Source: Candidatus Mnemosynella biddleae (GTDB lineage Archaea; Halobacteriota; Archaeoglobi; Mnemosynellales; Mnemosynellaceae). Taken from it: a DNA stretch of 64,000 nt. The notes under the pieces are model-generated. The model did not search any database. It was not told the origin of the DNA and saw only the letters and a list, made by a program, of their open reading frames with translations. Made by a program: the position numbers and the translations under genes. Below, one piece after another: positions 63,593 to 64,000 of the stretch (its first letter is position 1; each line of letters opens with the position of its first letter). The DNA lies in assembly GCA_002011165.2 (NCBI GenBank), contig MTMI02000007.1:223970-287969 (forward strand). Reading direction: 5' to 3'.

Positions 63593-63678
63593 GCCGGGGT
63601 AGCTAAGTGGACCAAAGCGCCGGCCTTGAGAGCCGGTGGTGCTTATGCACCGCGTGGGTTCGAATCCCACCCCCGGCG
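63593..63678 (+). tRNA. tRNA-Ser (anticodon UGA)
   Basis: The 7-bp acceptor stem GCCGGGG pairs with CCCCGGC, followed by discriminator G. The anticodon stem CCGGC/GCCGG encloses the loop CTTGAGA with anticodon TGA. A long variable arm GGTGC-TTAT-GCACC makes it class II, and the T stem GTGGG/CCCAC holds TTCGAAT. CCA is not encoded. A TATA-like CCTTTAATAG lies about 35 bp upstream (63549-63560). Confidence 0.96.
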
Positions 63679-63818
63679 TTTTCCAGTTGATTTAGAAACT
63701 CTATGAGCTTTTCTTCAAGAAACTGGCTGAGATTTGGAATGTATTGCCGTGAAACGTCGAGGACGTCTTTGTTTATGGTGAGGTGAACTCTCGTTTTGTT
63801 ATGGTTAGGCCTCGGCAT
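63603..63818 (-). CDS. CcdA/RHH-like small DNA-binding protein whose 3' end runs into the tRNA gene
   Basis: From ATG 63818 the frame encodes PRPNHNKTRVHLTINKDVLD and then QYIPNLSQFLEEKLIEFLNQL, a ribbon-helix-helix pattern like archaeal CcdA-type antitoxins. About 46 residues lie outside the tRNA; the tail AGGGIRTHAVHKHH and onward is the antisense of tRNA-Ser and is the well-known artefact of such overlaps. So the gene may be truncated, or it ends within the tRNA by accident. It may be the edge of an element integrated at the tRNA 3' end. ATG 63836 overlaps a palindromic operator and is less likely. Confidence 0.45.
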   Translation of the reverse strand: MPRPNHNKTRVHLTINKDVLDVSRQYIPNLSQFLEEKLIEFLNQLENAGGGIRTHAVHKHHRLSRPALWST

Positions 63819-63824
63819 GATTAG

Positions 63825-63851
63825 TTTTATGCGCATAAAATACGCATAAAA
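63825..63851. promoter_or_regulatory. Palindrome TTTTATGCGCATAAAA plus a third GCATAAAA half-site
   Basis: A perfect 16-bp palindrome at 63825-63840 is followed by TACGCATAAAA, which repeats its half-site GCATAAAA at 63844-63851. The cluster sits 7-33 bp upstream of ATG 63818 on the minus strand, the position expected for autorepression by an RHH antitoxin. Confidence 0.6.
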
Positions 63852-64000
63852 CCTTTCCCTATCCCATTTTATTATAAAAATTCGAATTTAACATTAAAAT
63901 GGGTTGCGGAAAATCGGGTGTTTTCGAGGGGGTCTTTCTTTATTCATTTTTTTCTCTGCACACACATATTTTTCCTCTCTTTTCGAGTTTTCTATATTTG
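63852..64000. other. AT-rich end of the window without a supported gene
   Basis: 149 bp with no convincing frame. It holds a 12-bp palindrome AAATTCGAATTT at 63878-63889 and T-rich runs. It may be the interior of an element integrated at the tRNA, but no integrase sequence is in view. Confidence 0.4.

Noticed and set aside
63603-63678. The GGGIRTH-type tail of the CcdA-like frame as genuine protein
   Set aside because: It is the antisense of the tRNA-Ser gene, a common source of false C-termini.

Overview
This window is chromosomal DNA from an archaeon, most likely a euryarchaeon. The evidence is a thermosome, aIF2-gamma, RpoE'/RpoE'', Kae1/Bud32, the archaeosine pathway (TgtA, ArcS, RaSEA), TrmY, GatCAB, ribosomal proteins S24e, S27ae and L40e, a RecJ-like DHH nuclease and an RPA pair. 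TATA boxes stand about 25 bp upstream of starts, and many transcripts look leaderless. A formylmethanofuran:H4MPT formyltransferase (ftr) indicates tetrahydromethanopterin C1 chemistry, and a PGF-CTERM tail indicates archaeosortase processing. The DNA is AT-rich, with AGA/AGG arginine codons and tightly packed, often overlapping genes. Archaeoglobales or a related methanogen/alkane-oxidiser lineage would fit, but no methyl-coenzyme M reductase or sulfate-reduction gene is present to decide it.

Layout. 1-4.4 kb: a divergent Liv-type ABC importer (livF-G-K leftward, livH-M rightward). 4.4-4.9 kb: a chorismate-lyase-like gene. 5.0-14.4 kb: a type I-B CRISPR-Cas locus, with cas4-cas1-cas2 rightward and cas6-cas8b-cas7-cas5-cas3 leftward, a vapBC toxin-antitoxin pair between the modules, and no CRISPR array in the window. 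14.5-17.4 kb: a PP-loop enzyme, trmY, an RHH regulator and a secreted protein. 17.5-20.2 kb: a threonine-synthase-like protein fused to a winged helix, divergent from pdxS-pdxT. 20.2-28.4 kb: RPA genes, guaA amidotransferase, and a long translation/transcription operon (aIF2-gamma to RdgB). 28.4-32.7 kb: sugar kinase, ftr, a HAD protein and purD. 33.0-40.8 kb: thermosome, RecJ-like nuclease with an Mrr-like partner, argC-argJ-argB, a CinA-like gene. 40.8-41.7 kb: a motif-rich intergenic region and a winged-helix gene with a striking long inverted repeat over its start. 41.7-47.5 kb: archaeosine synthesis and an ornithine cyclodeaminase-type enzyme. 47.6-51.1 kb: five pilin-like membrane genes. 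51.1-54.4 kb: a LutA/LutB-like iron-sulfur pair and small genes. 54.4-63.5 kb: L40e, Tsr3, DUF1786, topA, gatB-A-C, an AsnB-like protein and purB. 63.6 kb: tRNA-Ser(UGA), abutted by a CcdA/RHH-like ORF that may mark the edge of an integrated element.

The strongest candidate for an undescribed system is at 17.5-20.2 kb. A fold-type-II PLP-enzyme domain has lost its Schiff-base lysine (Glu in its place) and its substrate loop, and is fused to a PadR-like winged helix. It is transcribed away from the PLP synthase genes pdxST across a 48-61 bp gap that holds a perfect 8-6-8 palindrome. This looks like an archaeal counterpart of bacterial MocR/PdxR regulators, built on a different enzyme fold. The second candidate is the 41.2 kb gene, whose Shine-Dalgarno sequence and ATG both lie inside one arm of a 20-bp inverted repeat. 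All function calls rest on reading motifs and gene context; no database search was possible.
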